NCBI RefSeq assembly: GCF_028713855.1
Contig: NZ_JAQTNN010000007.1
Span: 62,001-126,000, forward strand
Origin: Sulfuricurvum sp.
GTDB taxonomy: Bacteria > Campylobacterota > Campylobacteria > Campylobacterales > Sulfurimonadaceae
Length of the DNA: 64,000 nt
Direction: 5' to 3'
The position numbers and the translations under genes are program-made. This document shows positions 36,908 through 46,185 of the stretch, piece after piece; position 1 is the first letter of the stretch, and the number at the start of each line of letters is the position of its first letter. The notes below the pieces were generated by a model that saw only the letters and a list, made by a program, of their open reading frames with translations, was not told the DNA's origin and searched no databases.

Positions 36908-37542
36908 CCGATTCGTATCTGTTTTAATTCTCGGCGCAATGTTTTCTCATTGTCTAAAACAGTCCGCACCAATGCATGAAATTCTTTCGCGTGATTCATA
37001 TAACGCAAATGAGCTAATTCATGAACAATGATATAGTCGATGTGGGTATACGAGAGTTGCATCATCATCGTGTTAAGTGTCACAATTCCCTCGCTGTTAC
37101 AGCTTCCCCACCGTCGTCTCATTTTTTTAAATCGTATCTCTTTAGGGTGTAAATCCATCTTTCGTGCATAATGTGATACACGTGATGGCAACGTCAAAAG
37201 TGCCTCATTTTTGTAAAAATGATGGTAATATTTTTCAATATCAATGCTGTTTTTAGCTTTTTCGAGTGTTTTGGAAAGATGGGGAAATTGCGTTACTGCG
37301 ACACACTCTCCTCGGAATCGGATGGATTCTCCGAGGGTATGCTCCATTTGTGATCGAGAAGCCATAGCAGTAAGTTTGGATCGTATCCACCCTTCTCGCT
37401 CTCGCAAAATTGTACGAATACGGCTCTCATCTTTAATCGGTGTCCGTACACATACCTCTGAGTTATGAGTTATCGTAATATAAGTATTACGATTGCGAGG
37501 ACGGTAATGGATCGTTATGGGAGATATGAGGTGATTAAACAT
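36904..37542 (-). CDS. YgjP-like zinc metallopeptidase (DUF45)
   Basis: The 212-residue cytoplasmic protein has the DUF45/YgjP core: [20 protein letters not shown], then [19 protein letters not shown] with the HExxH zinc motif and a downstream His. The role is poorly known; YgjP-like proteins resemble SprT peptidases. It overlaps the queC stop by 8 bases. Confidence 0.9.
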   Translation of the reverse strand: MFNHLISPITIHYRPRNRNTYITITHNSEVCVRTPIKDESRIRTILREREGWIRSKLTAMASRSQMEHTLGESIRFRGECVAVTQFPHLSKTLEKAKNSIDIEKYYHHFYKNEALLTLPSRVSHYARKMDLHPKEIRFKKMRRRWGSCNSEGIVTLNTMMMQLSYTHIDYIIVHELAHLRYMNHAKEFHALVRTVLDNEKTLRRELKQIRIG

Positions 37543-38200
37543 AATCTATAGGGTCTATCACTCCGGCACGTTCAAACCCGCGTAATCGCAGACGACAGCT
37601 GTCACACACACCGCATGCTTTATCTTCGCTCTGATAACAACTCCATGTCAAATGTAAAGGTGCACCGAGGATTAATGCTTCTTGGACAATCTGCGATTTT
37701 TGGAGACGTACGAGAGGCATCTCAATCGAGATATTCGTCGTCTCTTTGGTTCCCAAATTTGCCGCTTTAGTAAACGCATCGATAAAGGATTCTCGACAGT
37801 CGGGATAACCGCTGCTGTCCTCTTCGACCACTCCGATCGCGATAGAAGAACACCCCTCTTTTTCGGCTATAGCAGTGGCTATAGAGAGAAATATCCCGTT
37901 TCGAAACGGCACATATGTAATCGGAACCCCCACTTCGATCCCTCCCGTAGGGACATCGATACTGTGATCGGTCAATGCTGATGCACCGATGGTTTTAAAA
38001 AAATCGAGGTCAATCTCGTATTTTTCACTCACCTCTAAATCCTCACAGATAGCATGAAAACTGGAAAGCTCTTTTTCCACGGTTCGCTGACCGTAATTAA
38101 AATGAAGCGCGACAATCTCATAGCCGCGTGAGCGCATAATGTAGGCGACAAGAGTCGAATCCATCCCGCCGCTCATAATGCAAAGTGCTTTTTTACTCAT
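37535..38200 (-). CDS. queC: 7-cyano-7-deazaguanine synthase
   Basis: The 221-residue enzyme has the ATP pyrophosphatase loop [13 protein letters not shown] near the start, [10 protein letters not shown], and a C-terminal zinc site [15 protein letters not shown]. It makes preQ0 for queuosine in tRNA. Start at 38200 beside attL of the mobile element. Before insertion it would have faced ybeY divergently. Confidence 0.95.
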   Translation of the reverse strand: MSKKALCIMSGGMDSTLVAYIMRSRGYEIVALHFNYGQRTVEKELSSFHAICEDLEVSEKYEIDLDFFKTIGASALTDHSIDVPTGGIEVGVPITYVPFRNGIFLSIATAIAEKEGCSSIAIGVVEEDSSGYPDCRESFIDAFTKAANLGTKETTNISIEMPLVRLQKSQIVQEALILGAPLHLTWSCYQSEDKACGVCDSCRLRLRGFERAGVIDPIDYV

Positions 38201-38235
38201 ATTGATCCCTTTTGTGAGATTTTACCAAGGGTAGC

Positions 38236-38253
38236 CTTATGCTACAATGTCAT
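38236..38253 (+). repeat. attL, 18-bp direct repeat
   Basis: CTTATGCTACAATGTCAT, identical to 49925-49942. It lies 35 bases upstream of queC and 66 bases after the integrase stop. It is the queC-side junction of the element. Confidence 0.85.
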
Positions 38254-38296
38254 TAAGCGACCTAATATAGGCACTTACAGAGCCTATTTTTGATAG

Positions 38297-38315
38297 GGTT
38301 GCCAAAAGGTTGCCA
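38297..38315 (+). repeat. Paired GGTTGCCA direct repeats by attL
   Basis: GGTTGCCA occurs at 38297-38304 and 38308-38315, just outside the integrase stop. An inverted copy occurs at 49816-49823 near the other end. They are likely accessory (arm-type) sites for the integrase or its excision factor. Confidence 0.5.
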
Positions 38316-38318
38316 TGA

Positions 38319-39392
38319 TCATATGGCAATATTGTTAACTTTTGTAGCATCTACTCTTAGTTTTCCAGTGTAGTGATTGCGATTAACACGATCATCTACG
38401 TGACCCATTATGTCTAAAATCCAGTCGGTAGGATAACCGTACTCTTTCAAAATTGTATTGAATGAGCGTCTTAAATCATGGACAGTTCCATGTCTTAAAT
38501 TGTTATCGGACAACAGTTTTTTAAATCTAAAATTCATGGTTGGTGAACCGTAATAGTTGTTCCCAGATTGATTGATAAAAACGAATTCTTTTAGACCGCT
38601 ATACATTCTTTGTTTTAGCAATGCTTCTTTGCACTGCTTAAACATTGGAACGAATCTAATCTTACGTGACTTCGTTTCATCTTCAACGCCTCTTACAATT
38701 CGAGAATCAACACGTATGACCTCTTTTTTAAAGTCAATATCATCCCATTTTAGACCAACAAGCTCCGATCCTCTCATACCTGTAAAAAAAGCAATTTGAA
38801 TATAGTTTTTCAACTGCCCTTTTGCAGATTCAAGAATCTTCTTTATCTCATCTTCTGTATAGTACACGTGTTCTTTTACCGAATGTTTCTTCGGTAGTTT
38901 TACCAGTGTTACGGGGTTTTTCCTGATGATATCGTCATTCATAGCCGTTTGTAATACGATATTCAAATACGCACGATATGTGGAAACAGTTTGAGGCGAA
39001 AGCCCACTTTCCCGTTGCCACTTCATAACGTGCGTAGTTTTAATATCAGTTAATAGAAATTCTCCAAACTTCTTTGAATCGTTCATCTCAAAATCACAAA
39101 TGAGCCTAAATGTCTTTTTAATACGTTCATGCACGTATTGCCTTCTATTCTCACTTGTAAGATCAAGAACCATCATCCCATACTCTCGTAATGTAAGATC
39201 GCTATAATCTTCTTTTTTGGGTTGGTATTTTTCCTCAAATAACTCACGGTATTCAGTATCAAAGTTTTTTTCATACCATTTTAAAAGACGTTTATCTGCT
39301 TTTTTTCCAGTAGAAATTCGCTTCCGAGTACCGAACATGTCGCTGTCTAACGTAATAATGCCGTGTTGGTTTGCGTAAACTCGACTTATCAT
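38319..39392 (-). CDS. int: Tyrosine recombinase/integrase
   Basis: The 357-residue product has an N-terminal SAM-like core-binding domain (~65-155) and a C-terminal catalytic domain with R207 (FTGMRGSELVGLKWDDID), a basic KSRKIR strand at 241-246, H305 and R308 (HDLRRSF), H331 (MGHVDDR) and nucleophile Y341 (NRNHYTG), so the catalytic set is complete. It ends 66 bases from attL, as expected for an integrase that acts on the flanking 18-bp repeats. Confidence 0.94.
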   Translation of the reverse strand: MISRVYANQHGIITLDSDMFGTRKRISTGKKADKRLLKWYEKNFDTEYRELFEEKYQPKKEDYSDLTLREYGMMVLDLTSENRRQYVHERIKKTFRLICDFEMNDSKKFGEFLLTDIKTTHVMKWQRESGLSPQTVSTYRAYLNIVLQTAMNDDIIRKNPVTLVKLPKKHSVKEHVYYTEDEIKKILESAKGQLKNYIQIAFFTGMRGSELVGLKWDDIDFKKEVIRVDSRIVRGVEDETKSRKIRFVPMFKQCKEALLKQRMYSGLKEFVFINQSGNNYYGSPTMNFRFKKLLSDNNLRHGTVHDLRRSFNTILKEYGYPTDWILDIMGHVDDRVNRNHYTGKLRVDATKVNNIAI

Positions 39393-39438
39393 TGATTTCT
39401 CCTTGATAAGCCAGTCACTGACGGAGAGAATTTTACAG

Positions 39439-39681
39439 CTAAAATGCTTTTATTTTGACTATTGGTAGTGATTTGATATTGATATACCATAGCTTGCCTC
39501 GTTTCACAAAATCCTCAGGATTAAGATTGTTGTAACACCATTTACGCAACCCGTCGATGGTTTTATATCCGCACTCAGTTGCAAATTCCCGTGTAATCGG
39601 ATACCACTGAGGCAGTGATCGATGAAGTGTTAAAATAATGTCGAGCTTTTCATTAAGCTCTTGGAATTTTTCTTCAAGCAT
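39439..39681 (-). CDS. Small DNA-binding protein, excisionase-like
   Basis: An 80-residue protein with a coiled N-terminus (LEEKFQELNEKLDIILTL) and a segment PITREFATECGYKTIDGLRKWCYNNL followed by a strand-like 'KRGKLWYINI', which resembles winged-helix excisionase/MerR-like units. Its position between integrase and Rep supports an Xis or copy-control role. Tentative. Confidence 0.55.
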   Translation of the reverse strand: MLEEKFQELNEKLDIILTLHRSLPQWYPITREFATECGYKTIDGLRKWCYNNLNPEDFVKRGKLWYINIKSLPIVKIKAF

Positions 39682-39690
39682 TTCATCTCC

Positions 39691-40995
39691 CTAAAACATA
39701 TCGGGAATCAGCTTACGCCGTTGCATCTCATTCGTGAGTGCAATGTAGCGGTATGAGAGATCATCATACAAAGGCGAATCCATATCCAATCCGTCCATCT
39801 CAATAGAGAGCTTATTATCTAGATTCCATAACCCATCATCGCTGTATTGTTTGAGTTCCTCTTCAAATGTCGGTTGCTCCGTATGCTCCTCATGCAGGTT
39901 TTTAATGTTCTGTCTCAGATCGAATTCCGCTTTGGCTCTTTGAAGCACATCGAGGAAAAATAAAAGTGTTGGGTCATTACCGTGTACCAGTAACCGTGTA
40001 ATGACCTTTTTGATCGATTTCTCTGCATCTTGCAGTGAGTATCGAAAGCTAATCCGCTCTATCTTCTCTAATGGGGTATCTACTTGCATAAATTCAATGA
40101 TTGAGTAGTTCTCTTTGATATATTCCCAAATTGGTAATATGTCTGCACGCTTTCGATTAGGAGAGTTCAATTGCTTCTCACTGATACTTTCTGTGTCGAT
40201 AAGCTTGATAAGGTCACATGAGCTTTTAAATAGACTCTCAGCACGTATCAATGCATCATCGATCGTATCGATTCCGAATGTCTTTAAATATTCCCTATGG
40301 AGTTCAAATTCGACATTGAAAATCGGTTCTTGCAAATTCATCCCGTTTACTCCGAAATGGTTGTGCATGATCTCCCGTTTGAATTGTGATGCAGTTGTCA
40401 GTTCTTTGTGCTTATTGTATATACGCAGTAAGAACGGTTTCTTTCCTACATAGTACGTTTCCAATTCATAACCGCTTGATCGTTCTCCGATGTTGGCAGA
40501 ATGGCTTTGCTTCTTAGAGAGGATCATCTCTTTCCGTAGATAGCTGAAATCGTGTTGGATAAACATATTAAGATCGATCCGTGTCACGGGAAACACTCTC
40601 ATAGTGAACTCACCCAAGAATTTTTTATTAATGTACTCTATAAGCGATTTTAAGCCCAAAGTATAGATTCCAACAGCATTGAGCTGTATTCGAATGTTAT
40701 GAATGTTCATAGCCTTCTCAGGATCTTTAAATCCTGATCGAAAGAAGTCATGATTGAACCAATGAAATCCATCTCTACCCATACCGCTATAAACAACATC
40801 GATTCCGTTGATCTTTACGATAATGTCATTATCCGCGTACTGATAGTTGAGGGATTTATAATAGGCTTTCTTGTCTTCGATCTGATTAATGATGTCCTCA
40901 TATAACCGATCATAGAAAGCACCGCTTTGTGCAAAGTAATAGAGGGCGTCGATACCGCTTGCAAAGGGTATATTTTTGACATGACTATCTTGCAT
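39691..40995 (-). CDS. rep: Rolling-circle replication initiator (Rep_trans/RstA-like)
   Basis: The 434-residue protein matches the layout of phage/plasmid replication initiation factors of the Rep_trans group: an early GFHWFNHDF segment, VTRIDLN at 137-143, YYVGKKP at 181-187 and RIYNKHKE at 191-198 (the family's 'YxGxRxS...RxYDKxxE' block). Residues after ~300 are helical and variable. The catalytic tyrosine is probably within or near the RIYNK block but cannot be proved here. It lies 3' of a hairpin-rich region that may be its origin. The 10-base gap to the small downstream gene implies one transcript. Confidence 0.72.
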   Translation of the reverse strand: MQDSHVKNIPFASGIDALYYFAQSGAFYDRLYEDIINQIEDKKAYYKSLNYQYADNDIIVKINGIDVVYSGMGRDGFHWFNHDFFRSGFKDPEKAMNIHNIRIQLNAVGIYTLGLKSLIEYINKKFLGEFTMRVFPVTRIDLNMFIQHDFSYLRKEMILSKKQSHSANIGERSSGYELETYYVGKKPFLLRIYNKHKELTTASQFKREIMHNHFGVNGMNLQEPIFNVEFELHREYLKTFGIDTIDDALIRAESLFKSSCDLIKLIDTESISEKQLNSPNRKRADILPIWEYIKENYSIIEFMQVDTPLEKIERISFRYSLQDAEKSIKKVITRLLVHGNDPTLLFFLDVLQRAKAEFDLRQNIKNLHEEHTEQPTFEEELKQYSDDGLWNLDNKLSIEMDGLDMDSPLYDDLSYRYIALTNEMQRRKLIPDMF

Positions 40996-41073
40996 AAGAT
41001 TTTCCTTTCGACGATAAACGTCATTTTTTTTATTTATAAAATTAGAGAGGGAGAAATGTTTTATGACTTATGT

Positions 41074-41161
41074 CAGGGGGTGTTACTAGAACCCCCTGAG
41101 CTTTTAGTGCTTTGCTCAGAATACCCGCGACCCTCGCGGGGCCCTTCCGAATCAAAGCACT
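41074..41161. other. Hairpin-rich, origin-like region upstream of rep
   Basis: Three nested or adjacent inverted repeats occur in 88 bases: CAGGGGGT/ACCCCCTG (41074-41081 and 41091-41098), AGTGCTTTG/CAAAGCACT (41106-41114 and 41153-41161), and inside the latter CCCGCGA/TCGCGGG with a CCC loop (41124-41140). A further stem CGAAATAG/CTATTTCG is at 41251-41271. No gene is present. The GC-rich stems in an AT-rich element suggest a rolling-circle double- or single-strand origin. Confidence 0.6.
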
Positions 41162-41280
41162 TTTATTTGCTTTTTGTGGTGTTTTAGTTACTTACCCATA
41201 GACATACATGGCGTTACTTACGTTATGCAGTATTGCCATATACGGTTAATCGAAATAGCTTCACTATTTCGCTTGCTTTG

Positions 41281-41538
41281 TTAGATACCAAAAAAGGTAC
41301 ATTGTCCGAAATAGGAAACGTCCACTTCAACTTGTTTGCCTTCCATGCCGAGATACTTTGTGAGTTTATCTTCGGGTATAGATAGATCTATCAGATCTTT
41401 TTTGACACCGCCGTTTTTCAACGGTTTTTCAACGAGCAACTGCAATTTATTGCGACCTTTAGTGATCACGCCAGTATTTTTATCTGTAAAGTCGCTAGAC
41501 TTGTATGTGTTCAATAGAACGGCTTTTAGTTTTAACAT
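41281..41538 (-). CDS. Candidate ssDNA-binding protein of the element
   Basis: An 85-residue basic protein: LKLKAVLLNTYKSSDFTDKNTGVITKGRNKLQLLVEKPLKNGG, then DLIDLSIPEDKLTKYLG and EVDVSYFGQCTFFGI. The small beta-barrel-like pattern, size and location beside a rolling-circle Rep resemble the helix-destabilising (gene V type) proteins of filamentous phages and related plasmids. Identity is by pattern and context only. Confidence 0.5.
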   Translation of the reverse strand: MLKLKAVLLNTYKSSDFTDKNTGVITKGRNKLQLLVEKPLKNGGVKKDLIDLSIPEDKLTKYLGMEGKQVEVDVSYFGQCTFFGI

Positions 41539-41569
41539 TTTGAGTGTCTCCTCAAGTTTTAATTTTAGA

Positions 41570-41583
41570 GACTAGGCCTAGTC
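41570..41583. promoter_or_regulatory. 14-bp perfect palindrome, candidate operator
   Basis: GACTAGGCCTAGTC lies 31 bases upstream of the start of the candidate ssDNA-binding gene and thus at the head of the replication/integration operon. It is a likely binding site for a dimeric repressor of the element. Confidence 0.5.
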
Positions 41584-41675
41584 GATTTGATTTACTATAG
41601 TGAGAGCATTGTACTTTGTAGGGGTTGATCAAGCCTATGTTGAAAACAAGGAAGTTTTCCAGTGAATCAGTACAA

Positions 41676-42797
41676 CTAGATGGGGTAGATAGGATTTATA
41701 AGAACTTTGCGCATCGTCTGATCAAATAAAGGATGATTCACAATTTCGTCATGTCCTTCATCTAAATACATTTTTTTTACAAATTTTAGAGCATCTGTAA
41801 TGGAGCCTTTAATTAAAAATGTGTACTCATTCTTGTGATCATAAGCATAAATGATATTTTCTAATAGAGCCGTTTTTATATAGAGTTTATAGTTAAATGC
41901 TCTTGCACTTAATCCAATAGTGTATTGTCCAGTACCTTCTCTAGGATAAACTATATCAGGAAAAAACTTTTCAGCAATATGATGGGTGAACTTTGCCAAT
42001 TTAGTTTTATTGACTTTATTTTTTCGATAATAAGGGAAATAGGTTTTTATCATGAAACTTTGAATTAATTCCCGTTTAGAAGTTTTCAGTCCATTTAAAA
42101 AAGAAAAAGATTGTTTGAATCCGACCTTCTCTCCATCCGTAAAATCAATTTTAAGATCATCTATATTATGCATAGCGTTACAAATTAACATCATATTTGT
42201 AATATCCAAATGATTACGGAAGGCTTTGATACAAAATAGATTTACCTGAACTTTTTTCTTCTCATTTTCAAAGACAAGGGGGAAATTTTTGTTTGGATCA
42301 AGTGAATCTCTTAACTCTTTAATAGGATGATCCAATCCTTTTCTATAGTCACTTGTTAAAAATGCTGTACCTTGTGAAAATCTGCTAGCTTGATCATAGG
42401 ATTCTAAAGTTTCAAATGTTTCATATAGGTGCTTTAAAAATATATAAAATTCAACAGCAAAGATTCGTTTTTTGTAATTATAAAAACGGTTATACTCGAA
42501 TAGTTCTAAAAAATTATCTTTCAGATCATCGAATGAAGTAATTGAGAAATATTGTTTTTGGTTTTCAATCCCTTTCTCAAGAAAAAATATTTCTAGCGTA
42601 TCTTTGTATGCTTGATAAAAATATTGCTCTTTAGTGAGATTTCTTGAATTTAATATATCATCGAATGGTGTAAGACTCTCTGGATTATGAGCATGCAAAA
42701 ATAACTGAAATTTACTTTTGTGCTCACTATTTTGTAAATCATCCAGACCAATAGGAAAAAGGGTGTTTATTAAAAAATCGTTTTCTTGTTTTGTCAT
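41676..42797 (-). CDS. Unknown 373-residue protein of the mobile element
   Basis: Starting at the ATG at 42797 (MTKQENDFLINTLFPIG) it encodes a soluble, mainly helical protein rich in Phe, Lys and Asp. No catalytic motif or membrane segment is evident. It follows res on the same strand after a 112-base AT-rich gap and precedes the replication genes. It is as AT-rich as res/mod. It could be an accessory of the restriction system, a second defence gene, or an element regulator. Confidence 0.75.
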   Translation of the reverse strand: MTKQENDFLINTLFPIGLDDLQNSEHKSKFQLFLHAHNPESLTPFDDILNSRNLTKEQYFYQAYKDTLEIFFLEKGIENQKQYFSITSFDDLKDNFLELFEYNRFYNYKKRIFAVEFYIFLKHLYETFETLESYDQASRFSQGTAFLTSDYRKGLDHPIKELRDSLDPNKNFPLVFENEKKKVQVNLFCIKAFRNHLDITNMMLICNAMHNIDDLKIDFTDGEKVGFKQSFSFLNGLKTSKRELIQSFMIKTYFPYYRKNKVNKTKLAKFTHHIAEKFFPDIVYPREGTGQYTIGLSARAFNYKLYIKTALLENIIYAYDHKNEYTFLIKGSITDALKFVKKMYLDEGHDEIVNHPLFDQTMRKVLINPIYPI

Positions 42798-42909
42798 ATC
42801 TGAATTATAAAATGATAATAAAAAAATTGTTAACAATTTTCATTACCTCATAGCTCCTTTTTGCATATTAAAATATTTTGATATGAAATAGTTACAGCAT
42901 AAAAAAATA

Positions 42910-45900
42910 TTATTTATTTGACTTGGTAATATAACTCATTATCTTTAAACCAGTTCTTACAAATGGAATAGAATCAAGTACAACTTCTGAAAGTACTTCA
43001 CTTAAAATTTCGTTAATAGCATGTTCTTTGACATCATCTTTCACTTCATTTTTTGTTTTTTCAACAATCTTATCTTTTTTATTCCATACAAAAAAATACA
43101 ATAAGATGGCTTGTTCTTGGGTAATTGATTCATTCATTACAATTGTATTAATTATTTTTAAATGAGATTCTCTTTTCGCATCATCAAGCCATTCATTAAT
43201 AGTTTCTTTGTCAAAATGCTTGATATACCTTTGAAAAATAGCATGTAATGCCATATCTGTATTTAATCCATTAAAAATACGTTTGATGTAATTAACATCA
43301 TCAAAAAACATGAGATTATAAAATTTATCACATGCCTCTATATCTAAAATTTTGACAGGTTCCCATGCAATATCATTAAGGTACGTATTAGATATTACAA
43401 ATGAATGAAGTTTTATATTATTGTTCCATTGCTTTTCAATGTCTTTTATTGCATACGGTGCATCACAAACTTTCCATTTTGTCTCGGGGTTTCTTATTCC
43501 TTTTGGGTCACAAAATATTATATGCTCTTGATTTGTATCATCTTTATACCAAACAATAAAATCAGGATAAAAGACACCATCATCTGAGATTAGACCTATG
43601 TTTCCATTTGATTTATTTCTTAAAATTGTTGCTTCGAGACTGTTACTGATAATATAAGATTGTATGTCACATACAAATTTTAGCTCATAAGGATCGAGCT
43701 TATCTGGAGATATCTTTATGGATTCAATGTTTTCAAAATATTTTTCATCGAACTCAATAATATTTTTCATATTTTCAGTAAAATTATTATCAATACATTT
43801 CTGAAATGTTTCATAAGTCTGTTGTGCATTTGCTACGGGGTCAATGACTAAAGGATTGTAATAGTGTTCTGTAACTTTATCGATAAATATTTTATAACTC
43901 TGATCTTTATCAAGTCTTTCTCTTATCTTTTGTGGATCACTACCTTGGTCTAAAATAAATTTAATATCATATTTCGAAATGTAATCGTCACTCGACACTG
44001 TTTGAGTAAATTTATAGCTTTGTTTGTTTTCATTGTAAAATATTTTATTTTTAACCTTGGAAATGAGTGTGTAAGCTATTTTTAAAAGTAGTTTATGAAT
44101 TCCATTTGGTGAGTTTAACTCTCCATCATATTCTATTTTAATATTCTTGTTTTCTAATAGTACAAGTGCATAGTTAACTCCAAAGTTATCTATTAAGATA
44201 TGGTTTTGTTGGAGTTTTTTTTCTATCAATTTCTCGAGATATGACTTGTCAATAAAATCCAAAAGCCATTTGAAACTATCAAATTCTAAAGTTTGCTGCT
44301 TTTCCAAACTAAGATTAAAAACAAGAGGTAGATTGATTTTTGTGTTTTTAGAGATTCCATCGATCTTATAATCTATGAGTAATTCATTATTTGTAATATA
44401 TAAACTGCACTCTATATTATTCTCAACTGCTTGAAATGATTTATCCACATAAAAAATTGGCAATGACTTACCTTCATGTTCTATCCCGACTTCAACTGCT
44501 TTGGTTAAAGTGATATTCTTTTTATAAATATCTGTATCTTCTTCAACGAATTTTTTTAAATATGTACTTCTAAGACTGTAAATAAAAAGTGTTTCAAGAT
44601 ATTTTAGTAATTCATAATTGTGTTTACTACTTAGATTTGATTTATCCCATGATAAAAATTCACTCTTTGTTTCATCTTTTTCATTAACATAGTAATGTTC
44701 TTGTCTTTTCCCATCATTATTAAGTCCTTTTAGTCTTACTCCTCTACCAAACATTTGTATAATAGTAGGACCGCTACCTGTTCCAAAGTTAATAAGACAA
44801 ATCTGTGAAGCTCTAAAACTATTCCATCCTGCACTAAACTTTCTGCTACCTATAAGAATATTTATAGGACTTGATTCAAAATCTATATTTTTAAATAGGT
44901 AATTTTCATTAGAAAATTTTAGAGTTTTGGAGATTATTTTATCTTCGCTTATAAGTTTTTGTATATTGGAGTTTTCTAAAAATTTCTTAACATCTCCAAC
45001 TGTTATAAGGCCAAATGGGGATATGTCTTCACCAAAAGACAAAAGCACTTCTCCATCGCTTGAGCTATTTTGTAAAAGATGAAGCGTTCCATTTGTTTGA
45101 TGGAAAATATTTTGATAATCTTCTTTTTCTCCTAAAGTTGCAAAGTATCCTATGATTTTTGCTATATCACTATTTTCTTCATTATTGGCTTGTTTCTCAC
45201 TGCTTGCAGATACTGTATTTCCTGCCATAATTAGCAATGGTCTATTTGGAAATGGTTGAGTTCTGTATTTTGTATTAAAGGCATCAAAGGATTGCAGCTT
45301 TTCACTAAAAGCTTTAAGATTTGCATCAAGATTTCTTTTTATATCTTTGTCTTCATCTTGTGCTATCTCATCTTTTTTTACAACATCAAATTTAAAATCT
45401 TTTCCGTATTTGTCATTGTAAAATTTTCCATAGTCATACTCATAAACTATCTTTTCAGCATATTCTTTCACCTGCTCGTTGCTTGTAACATCGTAAAAAG
45501 TAGCACTATATTCAAACATAAAACTGTTGGCGAATTTCTGAGTAAGTTCATTTCGTATATTTACAAAAGCACCACTTCCCTTTTTATCTGTTCCTAGTCC
45601 AATATGTGCTTCATCGACTAGAAGTAGTCTAAAATGATTTTCACCCAATATCTCATGAGACTCGTTTTTGTAATTCTCTATAAGGGATTGTGTTGTTTCT
45701 ATTTTATAGCTGAATTTAAAATCTTTAAAAAAAGATGTTGCAAAAAAATCACTCATTTCATTTTGCAATTGTCCTATTAGTTCTTTTAATGGTGAAGTAA
45801 TAATGACTTCGACCTCAGTAGGATTTTTACTTTTAAGATATTCGAAATAATCTATGATATTGGCCTTCATGATGACAGTTTTACCACTTCCTGTCGCCAT

Positions 45901-46185
45901 CCAATAAGTTAACTTATTGTTTTCATTACCTTTTATGAGATATTTTCTCTCAAAATAATATTTTGTAAAATAAAGAGCTAATCTCTGATAATACCTCAGT
46001 TTAATATCACATTTATCTTCTATATCCTCAAAATCGTATTCAAGCGCATTTTGCAAAAGTTTAAAGTAGTTTCCATTTTCTACTTCATTTTTGAAATCTT
46101 CATCGGGAGTTTGTAAGATATTATAGAGGTTGTGGTCTATACCATCACAAATATCTCTAAATAGAACTAAATCGCTACTTTTCAT
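42910..46185 (-). CDS. res: Type III-like restriction enzyme Res subunit (helicase-nuclease)
   Basis: The 1091-residue product has an SF2 helicase: Walker A ATGSGKT (97-103), DEAH at 191-194 (LLVDEAHIGLG), and motif VI QMFGRGVRLKG. Toward the C-terminus FYPDFIVWYKDDTNQEHIIFCDPKG has the PD...(D/E)xK layout of a nuclease. In type III systems Res translocates or slides on DNA and cuts with Mod between two inversely oriented unmodified sites. The ATG shares one base with the mod stop (TAATG), so it is translationally coupled. The ~100 C-terminal residues are of unknown role. Confidence 0.88.
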   Translation of the reverse strand: MKSSDLVLFRDICDGIDHNLYNILQTPDEDFKNEVENGNYFKLLQNALEYDFEDIEDKCDIKLRYYQRLALYFTKYYFERKYLIKGNENNKLTYWMATGSGKTVIMKANIIDYFEYLKSKNPTEVEVIITSPLKELIGQLQNEMSDFFATSFFKDFKFSYKIETTQSLIENYKNESHEILGENHFRLLLVDEAHIGLGTDKKGSGAFVNIRNELTQKFANSFMFEYSATFYDVTSNEQVKEYAEKIVYEYDYGKFYNDKYGKDFKFDVVKKDEIAQDEDKDIKRNLDANLKAFSEKLQSFDAFNTKYRTQPFPNRPLLIMAGNTVSASSEKQANNEENSDIAKIIGYFATLGEKEDYQNIFHQTNGTLHLLQNSSSDGEVLLSFGEDISPFGLITVGDVKKFLENSNIQKLISEDKIISKTLKFSNENYLFKNIDFESSPINILIGSRKFSAGWNSFRASQICLINFGTGSGPTIIQMFGRGVRLKGLNNDGKRQEHYYVNEKDETKSEFLSWDKSNLSSKHNYELLKYLETLFIYSLRSTYLKKFVEEDTDIYKKNITLTKAVEVGIEHEGKSLPIFYVDKSFQAVENNIECSLYITNNELLIDYKIDGISKNTKINLPLVFNLSLEKQQTLEFDSFKWLLDFIDKSYLEKLIEKKLQQNHILIDNFGVNYALVLLENKNIKIEYDGELNSPNGIHKLLLKIAYTLISKVKNKIFYNENKQSYKFTQTVSSDDYISKYDIKFILDQGSDPQKIRERLDKDQSYKIFIDKVTEHYYNPLVIDPVANAQQTYETFQKCIDNNFTENMKNIIEFDEKYFENIESIKISPDKLDPYELKFVCDIQSYIISNSLEATILRNKSNGNIGLISDDGVFYPDFIVWYKDDTNQEHIIFCDPKGIRNPETKWKVCDAPYAIKDIEKQWNNNIKLHSFVISNTYLNDIAWEPVKILDIEACDKFYNLMFFDDVNYIKRIFNGLNTDMALHAIFQRYIKHFDKETINEWLDDAKRESHLKIINTIVMNESITQEQAILLYFFVWNKKDKIVEKTKNEVKDDVKEHAINEILSEVLSEVVLDSIPFVRTGLKIMSYITKSNK

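Noticed and set aside
40927-41187. 86-residue frame across the rep upstream region
   Set aside because: It crosses the rep start and the hairpin stems; its composition is set by the inverted repeats, and it has no plausible ribosome site.
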